Assembly (NCBI RefSeq): GCF_013177675.1
Contig: NZ_CP042652.1
Location: 2,480,001-2,544,000, forward strand
DNA length: 64,000 bases
Reading direction: 5' to 3'
Origin: Arcobacter acticola
GTDB lineage: Bacteria > Campylobacterota > Campylobacteria > Campylobacterales > Arcobacteraceae
Shown: in pieces, positions 1-7,437 of the stretch
Layout: every line of letters starts with the position of its first letter
Position numbering within the stretch: position 1 is the first letter of the stretch
Notes under the pieces: generated by a model
What the model saw: the letters and a program-made list of their open reading frames with translations, nothing else
What the model was told of the DNA's origin: nothing
The model's database searches: none
Program-made: the position numbers and the translations under genes

Positions 1-3
1 CAA

Positions 4-438
4 ATGAGCAAATTATTAGATGTTTCTGATAGAACATTAAGAGATTGGAAAAGTAATAGAAGCAGACTATATACCTTACTTGAAAATCTTGAATATACTG
101 ATGTAAAAAATAAAATTGATGTTGTAGATTTAAGTGATGAAGTTGAATTTAATCCACAAGAGTTTTCTACAAATCTTTTTTGGCAAACAAGTAATACTAG
201 TCATCAAAAAGTTTATGCAATTATCTCTAATTATCTTTCAACTTTAAATGCTGATGATATAAAAGAACTTTGTAAAAGATTTGGTAAAAATATGGTCAAA
301 TCAGTATTAAATGATAAATATAAATCATTATATAAACAAGGTTTTATTTCAACTAATGGAATGGATATTCCATTAAATGGCAAATATAATCAAAATCCTA
401 TTTATAAACAATTATCAGGAATTATTAATGACTTCTAA
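4..438 (+). CDS. HTH-containing partner of AbiEii-type toxin (5' end probably cut)
   Basis: The 144 residues visible begin with an Asp-Arg-Thr-Leu-Arg-Asp-Trp segment (VSDRTLRDWK, about residues 7-16) that looks like the recognition part of a helix-turn-helix. The open frame continues to the first base of the window, so the true start may lie outside. No other domain is recognised. The stop overlaps the start of the next gene, an AbiEii-like nucleotidyltransferase, by 11 bases, the tight coupling usual for toxin-antitoxin pairs. By position and its DNA-binding look it is inferred to be the antitoxin or autoregulator. It does not resemble the AbiEi-like partner of the second module at 12843-13457. 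Confidence 0.6.
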   Translation: MSKLLDVSDRTLRDWKSNRSRLYTLLENLEYTDVKNKIDVVDLSDEVEFNPQEFSTNLFWQTSNTSHQKVYAIISNYLSTLNADDIKELCKRFGKNMVKSVLNDKYKSLYKQGFISTNGMDIPLNGKYNQNPIYKQLSGIINDF

Positions 439-1099
439 TGTTATCTCTGCACTAAATAAAATAAAAAACTTAGAGGTCTTTAAAGATGAACTTTATTTCA
501 TAGGTGGAACTGCACTATCTTATTTTATAAATCATAGAATATCTGAAGATATCGATATTGTCTCATCTAAAACACTTAACTATAAAAGAATCATTCCTCT
601 TATGTCAACTATTGGAGCTAAAAAAATTGATGATGAAAATATAATGTCTCTTAGACTTGCTGGATTATTCCCTGATGAATATATCTTAAAATTTATATTA
701 GATGATGTAAAAATAGAGTTTTTCTTTGCCAATAGACCTATTCAAAATCAGATTCTAAAAGAATTAACTTTTACAAATTATGAAAACTCTAATTTAAAGA
801 TATTAGATTTAAAATTAATTGTGAAACTAAAGCTAGTAGCTTTATTTCAAAGGGATAAAGCAAGAGATTTATTTGATTTTGGATCAATCTTAGATAATAA
901 TATTATGAGTATAAATGAGATCTTATATATTGCAAAAGAATCTAAAAATATAAATTCAAAAGAAGACTTAATTAATTTTATCTCAAATAAAAAAGAAGCA
1001 AAAAATGATGAAGCTGTTTATCTTGATGAATCAAATAGACTTGATTTATCATTTGAAGATATAAAACAACAAGTCCTAACTAAATTATATACTTACTAA
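428..1099 (+). CDS. AbiEii/AbiGii-type nucleotidyltransferase toxin
   Basis: This 223-residue protein has the family signature: GGTAL at residues 26-30, then R37-I-S-E-D41-I-D43, which gives the paired acidic residues of a nucleotidyltransferase fold. AbiEii proteins are toxins of type IV toxin-antitoxin systems and add nucleotides to tRNA acceptor ends, blocking translation. The frame is open from 377, but the ATG at 428 fits better because it overlaps the upstream gene by only 11 bases and puts the GG motif at the usual distance from the N-terminus. It is shorter than the second AbiEii in the window (326 residues), so it belongs to a different branch. The antitoxin role of the upstream gene is inferred from position. 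Confidence 0.8.
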   Translation: MTSNVISALNKIKNLEVFKDELYFIGGTALSYFINHRISEDIDIVSSKTLNYKRIIPLMSTIGAKKIDDENIMSLRLAGLFPDEYILKFILDDVKIEFFFANRPIQNQILKELTFTNYENSNLKILDLKLIVKLKLVALFQRDKARDLFDFGSILDNNIMSINEILYIAKESKNINSKEDLINFISNKKEAKNDEAVYLDESNRLDLSFEDIKQQVLTKLYTY

Positions 1100-1659
1100 T
1101 TTCACTAAAAATTAAAAGTTTTACAAAAAATATTTGTAAACTCTTTTGTAAAGAACTGTAAAAAATCTTGTAAACTCAAATTTTGAGAATTTGTAAAATA
1201 AATCTTTTAGACCATCTATTCTAGAGACTTTTCTACTCTTTAAAAAAAATAAGGAAACGGGAGTAAAAATATTCACTTTCCAATTTTTAAATTAATACCT
1301 ATTTCATTTTACAAAATAACTGATAGAATTTTCTTTTAAATAACCCCTTACAAATTGTAAGCATTGAATCAACACATTGGCTAAAGTTGAGCTAAAAAAT
1401 AAAGTTTACCAGAATCTTTTTTTCTAGGCTATCTTAAAAACTGTGAAGCATAAAGTAAAGTTATCAGTCCTTTTAAAAGCTGTTAAGCCATTGACTTTTT
1501 TAATGGTTAGGAAAACACCTATATTTAGTTGTATTAGAACTATTAAAAAAATCTAATCTTTGTTTGATTCTTTCAAAGAAAAATAAAAAGTAGATAGACT
1601 CAACACATACCTGTAAATAAGAGACAGGAAAATAAAAAATTATAAATAAATGGAAAAAA
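1100..1659. other. Gene-free region with TTGTAAA repeats
   Basis: This 560-base gap has no convincing reading frame. Its left part carries four direct copies of TTGTAAA (1134-1140, 1146-1152, 1168-1174, 1191-1197), two of them inside the longer word TTGTAAACTC, and a small palindrome CTCAAATTTTGAG just before the fourth copy. Such clusters are seen at iteron-type origins or at operators, but no replication protein is next to it, so the role is unknown. The rest is unremarkable AT-rich DNA leading to the recombinase gene. Confidence 0.4.
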
Positions 1660-2586
1660 ATGAGAGGTAGTGTTTATTATCAAAGTGCAGTTTTAACAAA
1701 AGTAATATTTGTTGAAGGTTCAAAAAAAGAGAATAGAATAAATCCAAATCATGAACAATATCAATGTATATCATCTTTTAAAACAATGGAGAGTTACAGA
1801 AACGTTTGGAATAACTTTTTTAACTATTTAAAGGAGCATTTTAAACTCAAAAACTGTGAACTAATAAATGATGACCACATTAAAAGTTATATTGAGTATA
1901 AAATAGAATATTACCCTTCAAAACAGTATTTAGAAAAAATTACATCAGCTTTAGGTAAATTAGAAGTTGCATTAAATAAATACTCAAAAGATAAATATGA
2001 AATTCCAATTATTTATGATTTTAAAATAAGACAAAAACTTTTAAGGAATGCAAAAGATCTTAAACTTGTAGCTAATAACTATCATAATAGAGTTTACAGT
2101 GATGCAAATCTAATTATTCAACATCTCAATAGTTATAATCATCAATTAGCAGCAAGCATACAATTAGAAGGTGGAGCAAGAAGTGAAGGAGTTACTTTAA
2201 TCAAAGAAGAGCAACTCAAAGGATTTAAAATTGATAATATATCAAAAAAAACTGTTGGAGTAATAGAGACAAAAGAGAAAGGCGGAAAAGTTGGCGATGT
2301 ATTAGTTTCTTTAACTACTTATCAAAAACTAGGAAATTACTTTACGAACAACAATACATCAACTTTTAAAATCAAATATCAAGATTATTTAAATGATATA
2401 AAGAATTCTTGTGAGAAATTAAATATTAATTATCAAGGTTCTCATGGTTTTAGATGGACTTTTGCTCAAAATAGAATTAGAATTTATCAAAAATTTACCT
2501 ATACATATGAACAAGCATTGCAAGGTGTTAGTTGGGAAATGAAACACTTTAGAGCGAATATTACTGAACATTATTTAGGGAAATGA
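1660..2586 (+). CDS. Tyrosine recombinase / integrase
   Basis: This 308-residue protein carries the full active-site set of the tyrosine recombinases: R174 in GGARSEG, a lysine in the KEKGGK turn (residues 205-210), H262-G-F-R265, H296 in WEMKHFR and the nucleophile Y305 in ITEHYL. The N-terminal 140 residues look like a SAM-like core-binding domain. Such enzymes cut and rejoin DNA at specific sites and move or resolve plasmids, transposons and genomic islands. It is not close in sequence to the P4-type integrase at 23091-24320. The start ATG has only a short GGA eight bases upstream. The IS1634 element has inserted just 3' of the stop codon and leaves the gene intact. Confidence 0.75.
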   Translation: MRGSVYYQSAVLTKVIFVEGSKKENRINPNHEQYQCISSFKTMESYRNVWNNFFNYLKEHFKLKNCELINDDHIKSYIEYKIEYYPSKQYLEKITSALGKLEVALNKYSKDKYEIPIIYDFKIRQKLLRNAKDLKLVANNYHNRVYSDANLIIQHLNSYNHQLAASIQLEGGARSEGVTLIKEEQLKGFKIDNISKKTVGVIETKEKGGKVGDVLVSLTTYQKLGNYFTNNNTSTFKIKYQDYLNDIKNSCEKLNINYQGSHGFRWTFAQNRIRIYQKFTYTYEQALQGVSWEMKHFRANITEHYLGK

Positions 2587-2589
2587 AAA

Positions 2590-2650
2590 GTGATTCAAGT
2601 TTAACTGGTGGGTTTCAGTTTATTTTACAGGCTCTCTAAAGAAAATATTC
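2590..2650. repeat. Left copy of 61-bp target-site duplication
   Basis: These 61 bases recur exactly at 4407-4467. The copy lies immediately outside the left inverted repeat of the IS1634-family element. It begins GTGATTCAAG and ends AAAATATTC. Confidence 0.9.
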
Positions 2651-4406
2651 CTGACTTTCTCATTTTTATCAAAAATCAATTTTTCTAAAAGTGATATCCC
2701 TTATTAAAGGGCTTTATAGACTATAAAATTCATAAAAGTGTGTGTCCTATAGTCTAAAACCTGCTACAATTTTAGTATGAGTTTACATATTAGACAGAAG
2801 AAAAATAGTAGTGGAACAATCAGTATTCAGATTATCGATAGAGTTCATAGGAAATATAAGGTTATAGAAACTATTGCTTGTGTAAAAAATGATTTAGATT
2901 TACAAATTTATTTAGATGTTGCAAATAAACGTTTAGAAGAACTGCGTCAACAAATGTATCCTACTTTATTTGATGAAAATAAAAATGAAGAGTTAATATT
3001 CATAGAACTTGGAAATAATGATTTAATACCAATAGGTGATGAATTAATCTATGGAAAATTATTTGAACGATTGGGATGTTCTAGTGTAGATTTGGATTGT
3101 AAAAGACTTCAGATGTTTAAAAATCTTGTTGTATCAAGATTACTGTATCCTGGTAGTAAATTATATTTGATTGATTATCTTGAATATTTTAAAAAAGAGA
3201 GTGTAGATAAAAATGCTATCTATAGATTTTTAGATACACTTTATGAAGAGAATTTAAAACTACAAATTGAAAAATGTGTATTTGATCATACTTATGCAAA
3301 AATGAACCAAACTATTGCATTTACATTTTATGATGTTACAACCCTGTACTTTGAATCTGAGAGTGAAGACGATCTTAGACGTATTGGATTTAGTAAAGAG
3401 GGTAAATTAGCACGTCCTCAGATACAACTGGGATTGTTTACAACACTACAAGGATATCCATTAAGCTTTGAGGTTTATGAGGGTAATAAATATGAGGGAC
3501 ATACTTTAGTTGATGTACTTAAAAAGTTTCAAAATAAATTTCAATTAAAAAATAAACCTGTAGTTGTAGCTGATAGAGGAATGCTAAACAATAATAATCT
3601 AGTATATCTTGAAAATAATGGATATAAATATATCCTTGCAGCCAAAATAAAAAATATATCAAATGATTTAAAAGAGCAAATATCAAACTTGATATTTTTA
3701 AATGATGGAGTAACTCATACACTTAAATTTAATAAAGATATACCATATACTGATGAGAATGACAATAAACAATCCATAAATATCAATCAAAGGTTAGTTC
3801 TTTCATATTCAACGGCAAGAGCTAAGAAAGATAAACATAATAGAGATAAAGCACTTGAAAGATTAAAGAAAAAAATTGAATTCTCAAAATCTATCACAAA
3901 AAAAGATTTAAAACTATCATACTATGCTAAATATCTTAACATCGATGATCATAAATGTGATATCACTTTTAATATCAATAATCAAAAAGTTGATAATGAT
4001 TCAAAATTAGATGGTATAAAAGGTTTTATTACAAATGATTTTACACTAACACCAAGTGAAATTATAGAACACTATAATAATCAATATGCAGTAGAACAAG
4101 CATTTAGAATATCAAAAACTGATCTTAAAATCAGACCCATATACCATAGGCTAGAAACCAGAATAAAGGCTCATATTCTTATTTCATTTGTATCATACTC
4201 AATTTATAAAGAGTTTGATTCAAAACTTAAAGAAAATAATATTAAATTTAAATTCTCACAAAAACTTTTAAGAGATATAATTAAACATATGTTTGCACTT
4301 AGAACAAATGGAAAATTAGTCTACTTGAAATTTGATGAAATTCAACAACAAGTTTATAATGCAATTAAAAATAGTTAAAAAGTGTGTGTCCATATGAGAA
4401 AGTCAG
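2651..4406 (+). mobile_element. IS1634-family insertion sequence, complete
   Basis: The element is 1756 bp long. Its ends are perfect 13-bp inverted repeats, CTGACTTTCTCAT at 2651-2663 and ATGAGAAAGTCAG at 4394-4406. It carries one intact transposase gene. The host DNA on each side is an exact 61-bp direct repeat. IS1634 was first described in Mycoplasma mycoides as an element that makes unusually long target duplications of variable length, so this duplication supports the family assignment. The word AAAAGTGTGTGTCC occurs twice, upstream of the transposase (about 2736-2749) and just inside the right end (about 4378-4391), and may be a subterminal binding site. Confidence 0.9.
2777..4378 (+). 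CDS. IS1634-family transposase
   Basis: This 533-residue DDE transposase looks intact. Candidate catalytic residues are D186 (FYDVTTLYFE), D266 (VVADRGMLN) and E440 (YAVEQAFRISK), with a long insertion between the second Asp and the Glu, as in the IS4/IS1634 group. The C-terminal part after the Glu is the usual helical RNase H-fold tail (LETRIKAHILISFVSY). The ATG lies only six bases after a TACAAT box (2765-2770), so either the transcript is nearly leaderless or the promoter is elsewhere. No clear ribosome binding site precedes the start. Full length and matching inverted repeats suggest recent activity. Confidence 0.9.
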   Translation: MSLHIRQKKNSSGTISIQIIDRVHRKYKVIETIACVKNDLDLQIYLDVANKRLEELRQQMYPTLFDENKNEELIFIELGNNDLIPIGDELIYGKLFERLGCSSVDLDCKRLQMFKNLVVSRLLYPGSKLYLIDYLEYFKKESVDKNAIYRFLDTLYEENLKLQIEKCVFDHTYAKMNQTIAFTFYDVTTLYFESESEDDLRRIGFSKEGKLARPQIQLGLFTTLQGYPLSFEVYEGNKYEGHTLVDVLKKFQNKFQLKNKPVVVADRGMLNNNNLVYLENNGYKYILAAKIKNISNDLKEQISNLIFLNDGVTHTLKFNKDIPYTDENDNKQSININQRLVLSYSTARAKKDKHNRDKALERLKKKIEFSKSITKKDLKLSYYAKYLNIDDHKCDITFNINNQKVDNDSKLDGIKGFITNDFTLTPSEIIEHYNNQYAVEQAFRISKTDLKIRPIYHRLETRIKAHILISFVSYSIYKEFDSKLKENNIKFKFSQKLLRDIIKHMFALRTNGKLVYLKFDEIQQQVYNAIKNS

Positions 4407-4467
4407 GTGATTCAAGTTTAACTGGTGGGTTTCAGTTTATTTTACAGGCTCTCTAAAGAAAATATTC
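4407..4467. repeat. Right copy of 61-bp target-site duplication
   Basis: This is an exact copy of 2590-2650, directly abutting the right inverted repeat of the IS1634-family element. The sequence 3' of it runs into the end of the broken lipoprotein gene. Confidence 0.9.
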
Positions 4468-4477
4468 TACTTCTTCA

Positions 4478-5301
4478 TTATAAATTTACCACCACTACAA
4501 GCGCAGCGTAATTAACTTGGTGATAAACCCGCTCTAAACTAGATTGAATAGTCCAACCATCTTTTAAGCTCTTATCAATAGAAGTATAATAAAAATTGTG
4601 AATATTCATTTTTCTACATACATTAGCGTATTCATCATATGCTAACATATTTATGTTGTTATAATATTTATCTTGATTCATAAAGCCATCAAAATAAGTA
4701 AAAGTATAAGTACCTTTTCTTTTTCTCAATGCATCATTTTTTTCTTTGAATTCATTGAATTTAGAAGGTTTAATATATTTTTTATATTCTTCATCAGACT
4801 TTTTTTCAAAGTAATAATCGTACCATTTTTTATTATTAATTGTATATTCAATAAGAAGGTCTCTACATTCTCTACTATAACCTAAAGCACTCTCAACTCT
4901 ATTTAATTCAAAGTATTCATTAGTTTCTTTTATATCACAGCCAAAATAGGTTATGGAATCAAAATAACTACCTGCCTTTCTCAAATTGATTTTGTAAAAC
5001 CCTAAAAAAAAATTACTATATTTAGGTTCAAAAAAAGTTAATTTAGAACCTTTCAACTTACAATATCTTTGAAGAGTTTTATATGAATCAGAATAAGTGT
5101 ATGAAATGCCATCAACTAATTGTTTAACATTCATGAAATCATAAAGCTGATTAACATTGATTTTTTGAAATTCAGAATCATTTATAAGTTTAGTTTTTCT
5201 GGAACTCTATATTCTTATACTTTATCAGCACAACAACTAAATGATAATATTAGAAAACTTATCAATAGATAGTTTTTTAATTCATAAAATATTTTTTTCA
5301 T
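4478..5301 (-). pseudogene. Frameshifted lipoprotein gene of unknown function
   Basis: An uninterrupted 218-residue frame runs from 5134 to 4478 but has no ribosome binding site. Upstream, at 5301, an ATG preceded by AAGGATTTAA starts a 28-residue frame with a textbook lipoprotein leader: two lysines, a hydrophobic stretch and the lipobox LSFSC followed by another Cys. This leader ends at a TAA at 5217-5215. Between the two, short stretches in the other frames read like a continuation (for example KNIEFQKN and then TKLINDSEFQK). The simplest reading is one lipoprotein gene of about 270 codons broken by two small indels between 5220 and 5180. The body matches no family I recognise and is rich in Tyr, Asn and Lys. 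If the indels are sequencing errors, the gene would be intact. Confidence 0.6.
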
Positions 5302-5356
5302 TTAAATCCTTAAAAAGTAATATTTAAGTACTAGTTATGTATTTTAAATTGAGAAA

Positions 5357-5380
5357 TTTGTATTGCTTAACTAATACAAA
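5357..5380. promoter_or_regulatory. Inverted repeat, possible operator
   Basis: TTTGTATT and AATACAAA form a perfect 8-bp inverted repeat around an 8-base spacer. It lies between the divergent broken lipoprotein gene and the 30-residue peptide gene. An operator role is inferred only from placement and symmetry. Confidence 0.35.
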
Positions 5381-5472
5381 CTTACTGTAAAATTAATACT
5401 TAAGAATCTTTCAATTTTTATTAAAAATCACAATTTTAAGATAAAATATTCTAATAATAAAAAGGATTTAAA

Positions 5473-5565
5473 ATGTACGAGTTATTACCATTAGCAGCAC
5501 TTGTTATTTTTGGGATTTTATATTCTCTAGGACATAAATATTATCTTGAAGAATTAAAAAAATAA
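5473..5565 (+). CDS. Small membrane peptide (30 residues)
   Basis: A strong AAAGGA ribosome binding site lies six to seven bases before an ATG that opens a 30-codon frame. The peptide has one hydrophobic segment (LPLAALVIFGILY, residues 5-17) and a charged tail (HKYYLEELKK). A TAAAAT box at about 5442-5447 could be its -10 element. Single-span peptides with a charged tail include type I toxins, small subunits of membrane complexes and regulators, and the sequence does not decide between these. It sits between the broken lipoprotein gene and the partition genes, so the context gives no pathway. Confidence 0.55.
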   Translation: MYELLPLAALVIFGILYSLGHKYYLEELKK

Positions 5566-5594
5566 CATCATATTTTTATAAATATGAAAACATA

Positions 5595-5888
5595 TTAACT
5601 TATTCCAAAAATCTTAACTAAGACATATTTTGAAACACTTAAAGATGATTGTTTTGCTTTTTTAGTAATTTCATCTTTTTGCTCTTTTGTAAGATAAATC
5701 ACTATTTGTTCTTGTTTTAATTCATCATTATTTAATTTAGGTCTTCCTCTAGGATTTAATACTTTTTTAGTTTGTCCTCTTCCTGAGCTTACAAAATCAT
5801 CTATTTCTTTAACATCATTTTCTAAGGTTTTATCTTCTACAAAAGCAAAAGATTTTTTTTCATTTTTTCTAAATATTGATTCTTTCAA
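5595..5888 (-). CDS. Ribbon-helix-helix partner of ParA
   Basis: This is a 97-residue basic protein. Its C-terminal half (EQIVIYLTKEQKDEITKKAKQSSLSVSKYVLVKIFG) has the strand-helix-helix pattern of CopG/Arc-type DNA-binding proteins; the first 50 residues are charged and probably disordered. The gene follows parA on the same strand after 71 bases, the usual layout of plasmid parA plus a small centromere-binding protein. The start is TTG, chosen because AAAGGAACTACAA sits directly in front of it. It is inferred to bind the TTAGTA repeats around parA and to repress the operon. A plain transcriptional regulator is the alternative. Confidence 0.65.
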   Translation of the reverse strand: MKESIFRKNEKKSFAFVEDKTLENDVKEIDDFVSSGRGQTKKVLNPRGRPKLNNDELKQEQIVIYLTKEQKDEITKKAKQSSLSVSKYVLVKIFGIS

Positions 5889-5927
5889 TTGTAGTTCCTT
5901 TTATTTTATCAGTATATTACTATTATA

Positions 5928-5959
5928 TTAGTATTAATTTATTAGTAAATAAATACTAA
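5928..5959. promoter_or_regulatory. TTAGTA repeats between parA and its partner
   Basis: The short gap contains TTAGTA at 5928-5933 and 5942-5947 and its complement TACTAA at 5954-5959. The last two form an inverted repeat with a six-base spacer. Another copy follows inside the 3' end of parA. The same word appears in the long inverted repeat upstream of parA (6703-6744), so this is a likely binding site of the ribbon-helix-helix protein, either a centromere or an operator. Confidence 0.5.
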
Positions 5960-6622
5960 TTAACTATTAGTAAATTCTACAAGTTCATCAAAGAAGTTAT
6001 TAAAATCTTGATAAGCTTTTGACTTTTCATCTACAAATTCTAAAATACCTTTACCATTTGAAAAAGAGTTTTTATATACTTCTCTTTCATATATTACACT
6101 TTCACATAGTTTTATATCTTCAAGTTTTTTATCTATAATATACTCTTTTAAATCTTTTATTTTTTTAGTTAAAAAAGGATTTGGACTTGCTTTTGAAATA
6201 GTGATAAGTGCCTTTGCATTTGGATTAAATACTTTTGCTTGATTAAACAAATTTATCATTTTATTTAAAACAGCAATATCTAAATCACTTGGAAGTGTAG
6301 GAATAATTACTAAGTCACTAATAGCTAATGCTTGTCTCATTTCTTCACTATCTCTTCCACCTGTATCTATTATAATAGAAGAATATTTATTTTGTAAGCT
6401 TTTAACTTCTTTTCCTAGACTACTTCCAAATTTTGAAACAGTATTAAAAATAAGTTCAATATTTTCATTTGCTCTAATATTTGTAAAGACTTCAATACTT
6501 CTTTGAGGATCGGCATCAATTAATAAAGTATCTTCTTTTAATAGTCCAAGTTTTACTGCAAGATTTAAGGCAATTGTAGTTTTTCCACTACCACCTTTTT
6601 CATTACAAACTGAAATCACCAT
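5960..6622 (-). CDS. parA: ParA-family partition ATPase
   Basis: This 220-residue Walker-type ATPase has the deviant P-loop KGGSGKTT at residues 9-16, LLIDADPQ for the switch region and IIIDTGGRD for Walker B. It has no N-terminal HTH, so it is of the small (type Ib) ParA class found with plasmids and integrative elements. These proteins form ATP-dependent patterns on the nucleoid and position cargo DNA through a small DNA-binding partner, here the ribbon-helix-helix protein just downstream. The frame can be read from a TTG at 6652, but the ATG at 6622 has AAAGGAATTTAAG before it and starts directly at the P-loop strand, so it is preferred. Confidence 0.85.
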   Translation of the reverse strand: MVISVCNEKGGSGKTTIALNLAVKLGLLKEDTLLIDADPQRSIEVFTNIRANENIELIFNTVSKFGSSLGKEVKSLQNKYSSIIIDTGGRDSEEMRQALAISDLVIIPTLPSDLDIAVLNKMINLFNQAKVFNPNAKALITISKASPNPFLTKKIKDLKEYIIDKKLEDIKLCESVIYEREVYKNSFSNGKGILEFVDEKSKAYQDFNNFFDELVEFTNS

Positions 6623-6702
6623 CTTAAATTCCTTTGATTTTTTAATGGCCAATTATATATAAAATACTATTAAATTGATATTAGATTATATATTATTTAA
6701 TA

Positions 6703-6744
6703 TTTTATTACTAATAGATTAATATTAAGTTATTAGTAATAAAA
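6703..6744. promoter_or_regulatory. Perfect 14-bp inverted repeat upstream of parA
   Basis: TTTTATTACTAATA (6703-6716) and TATTAGTAATAAAA (6731-6744) are perfect inverted repeats separated by 14 bases. Each arm contains the TTAGTA/TACTAA word found downstream of parA. The position upstream of the partition operon suggests an autoregulatory operator or centromere. Confidence 0.55.
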
Positions 6745-6790
6745 TAGTATATAGTAATTAATTGGGATGTGGGAATAAGAGATTGTAGTT

Positions 6791-7018
6791 TTATTTCATT
6801 TCGTTTAATGATTTGATATATTCATCAGACATATGTTTTTTTACAGTATTAAAACTTACTTTTGATATTTTTGCTATTGTGTAGTGTGTTATCTCTTTTT
6901 TTTGAGTATGTAGTATTTCAATTGCTATATTCATTTTATACTTAACTTTTTTACTTCTTATTTCTGTTGCTTTCATTGCTGCTATTGATTTATTAGAGCT
7001 ATTATACTCAAGTGACAA
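6791..7018 (-). CDS. Small HTH protein, possibly truncated paralogue of the 13562-13930 gene
   Basis: The 75-residue frame has a helix-turn-helix (ITHYTIAKISKVSFNTVKKHM, about residues 43-63). Its last 61 residues match the C-terminus of the 122-residue protein at 13562-13930, with roughly half the positions identical by eye, including YKxxxAxEILxTQxK and VSFxTVK. It lacks the N-terminal 45 or so residues of that relative, and no ATG or binding site is found at the matching place. The frame starts with TTG; an ATG at residue 15 is an alternative. Function is unknown; a DNA-binding role in maintenance of the mobile region is plausible. Confidence 0.55.
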   Translation of the reverse strand: MSLEYNSSNKSIAAMKATEIRSKKVKYKMNIAIEILHTQKKEITHYTIAKISKVSFNTVKKHMSDEYIKSLNEMK

Positions 7019-7088
7019 AGATTTCGTTTGTAATACAAAGGTTGCATATATTTAATGAATAGATAAAATAGTTAGTGAAGGGAAGTCT

Positions 7089-7343
7089 TTAAAACTCATT
7101 TTGAAAAAATTCTTCTATATTAACATCTAAAACTATTGAAATTTTATATAAGTGTTCAAGATTAAAGTGTTTATTTTCTGATAAAAGTTCAGCTTTTCCT
7201 ATAAAAGTTGCATTTTGATGACCAATTGCATTCGCTAATTTTAATTGAGATATTTTTTTTTGTTTTCTAATTCTAATAACATTTTTACTAACTCTTTTAT
7301 AAAACTCTTCTAAACATCCATTTTCAAAATCAACAATTTTCAT
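7089..7343 (-). CDS. XRE-family transcriptional repressor
   Basis: This is an 84-residue single-domain HTH_3 protein. IRKQKKISQLKLANAIGHQNATFIGKAE (about residues 26-53) gives the five-helix lambda-repressor-like fold. It is transcribed away from the lipoprotein gene at 7438. The 94 bases between them hold two inverted copies of a 17-bp motif, one covering this gene's own ribosome binding site and one just after the -10 box of the lipoprotein gene. It is therefore inferred to repress both genes. The ATG at 7343 is preceded by AGGGTG eight bases upstream, inside the operator. Confidence 0.75.
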   Translation of the reverse strand: MKIVDFENGCLEEFYKRVSKNVIRIRKQKKISQLKLANAIGHQNATFIGKAELLSENKHFNLEHLYKISIVLDVNIEEFFQNEF

Positions 7344-7350
7344 TAAATTA

Positions 7351-7416
7351 ACACCCTATAAGGTTTTATTTAATTTTATTCGTATATAATTTTATTAACA
7401 ACACCTGATAGGGCGT
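7351..7416. promoter_or_regulatory. Paired operators and promoter in divergent region
   Basis: Site 1 (7351-7367, ACACCCTATAAGGTTTT on plus) and site 2 (7400-7416, ACGCCCTATCAGGTGTT on minus) agree at 14 of 17 positions and face each other. A TATAAT box at 7385-7390 serves the plus-strand lipoprotein gene, so site 2 would cover its transcription start. Site 1 overlaps the ribosome binding site of the XRE gene. The XRE protein next door is the likely ligand. Confidence 0.6.
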
Positions 7417-7437
7417 AATTATTAAAGGGAATAAAAA

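Noticed and set aside
377-427. Longer N-terminus for the first AbiEii toxin
   Set aside because: Those 17 codons lie fully inside the upstream gene, and the ATG at 428 gives the normal overlap and motif spacing.
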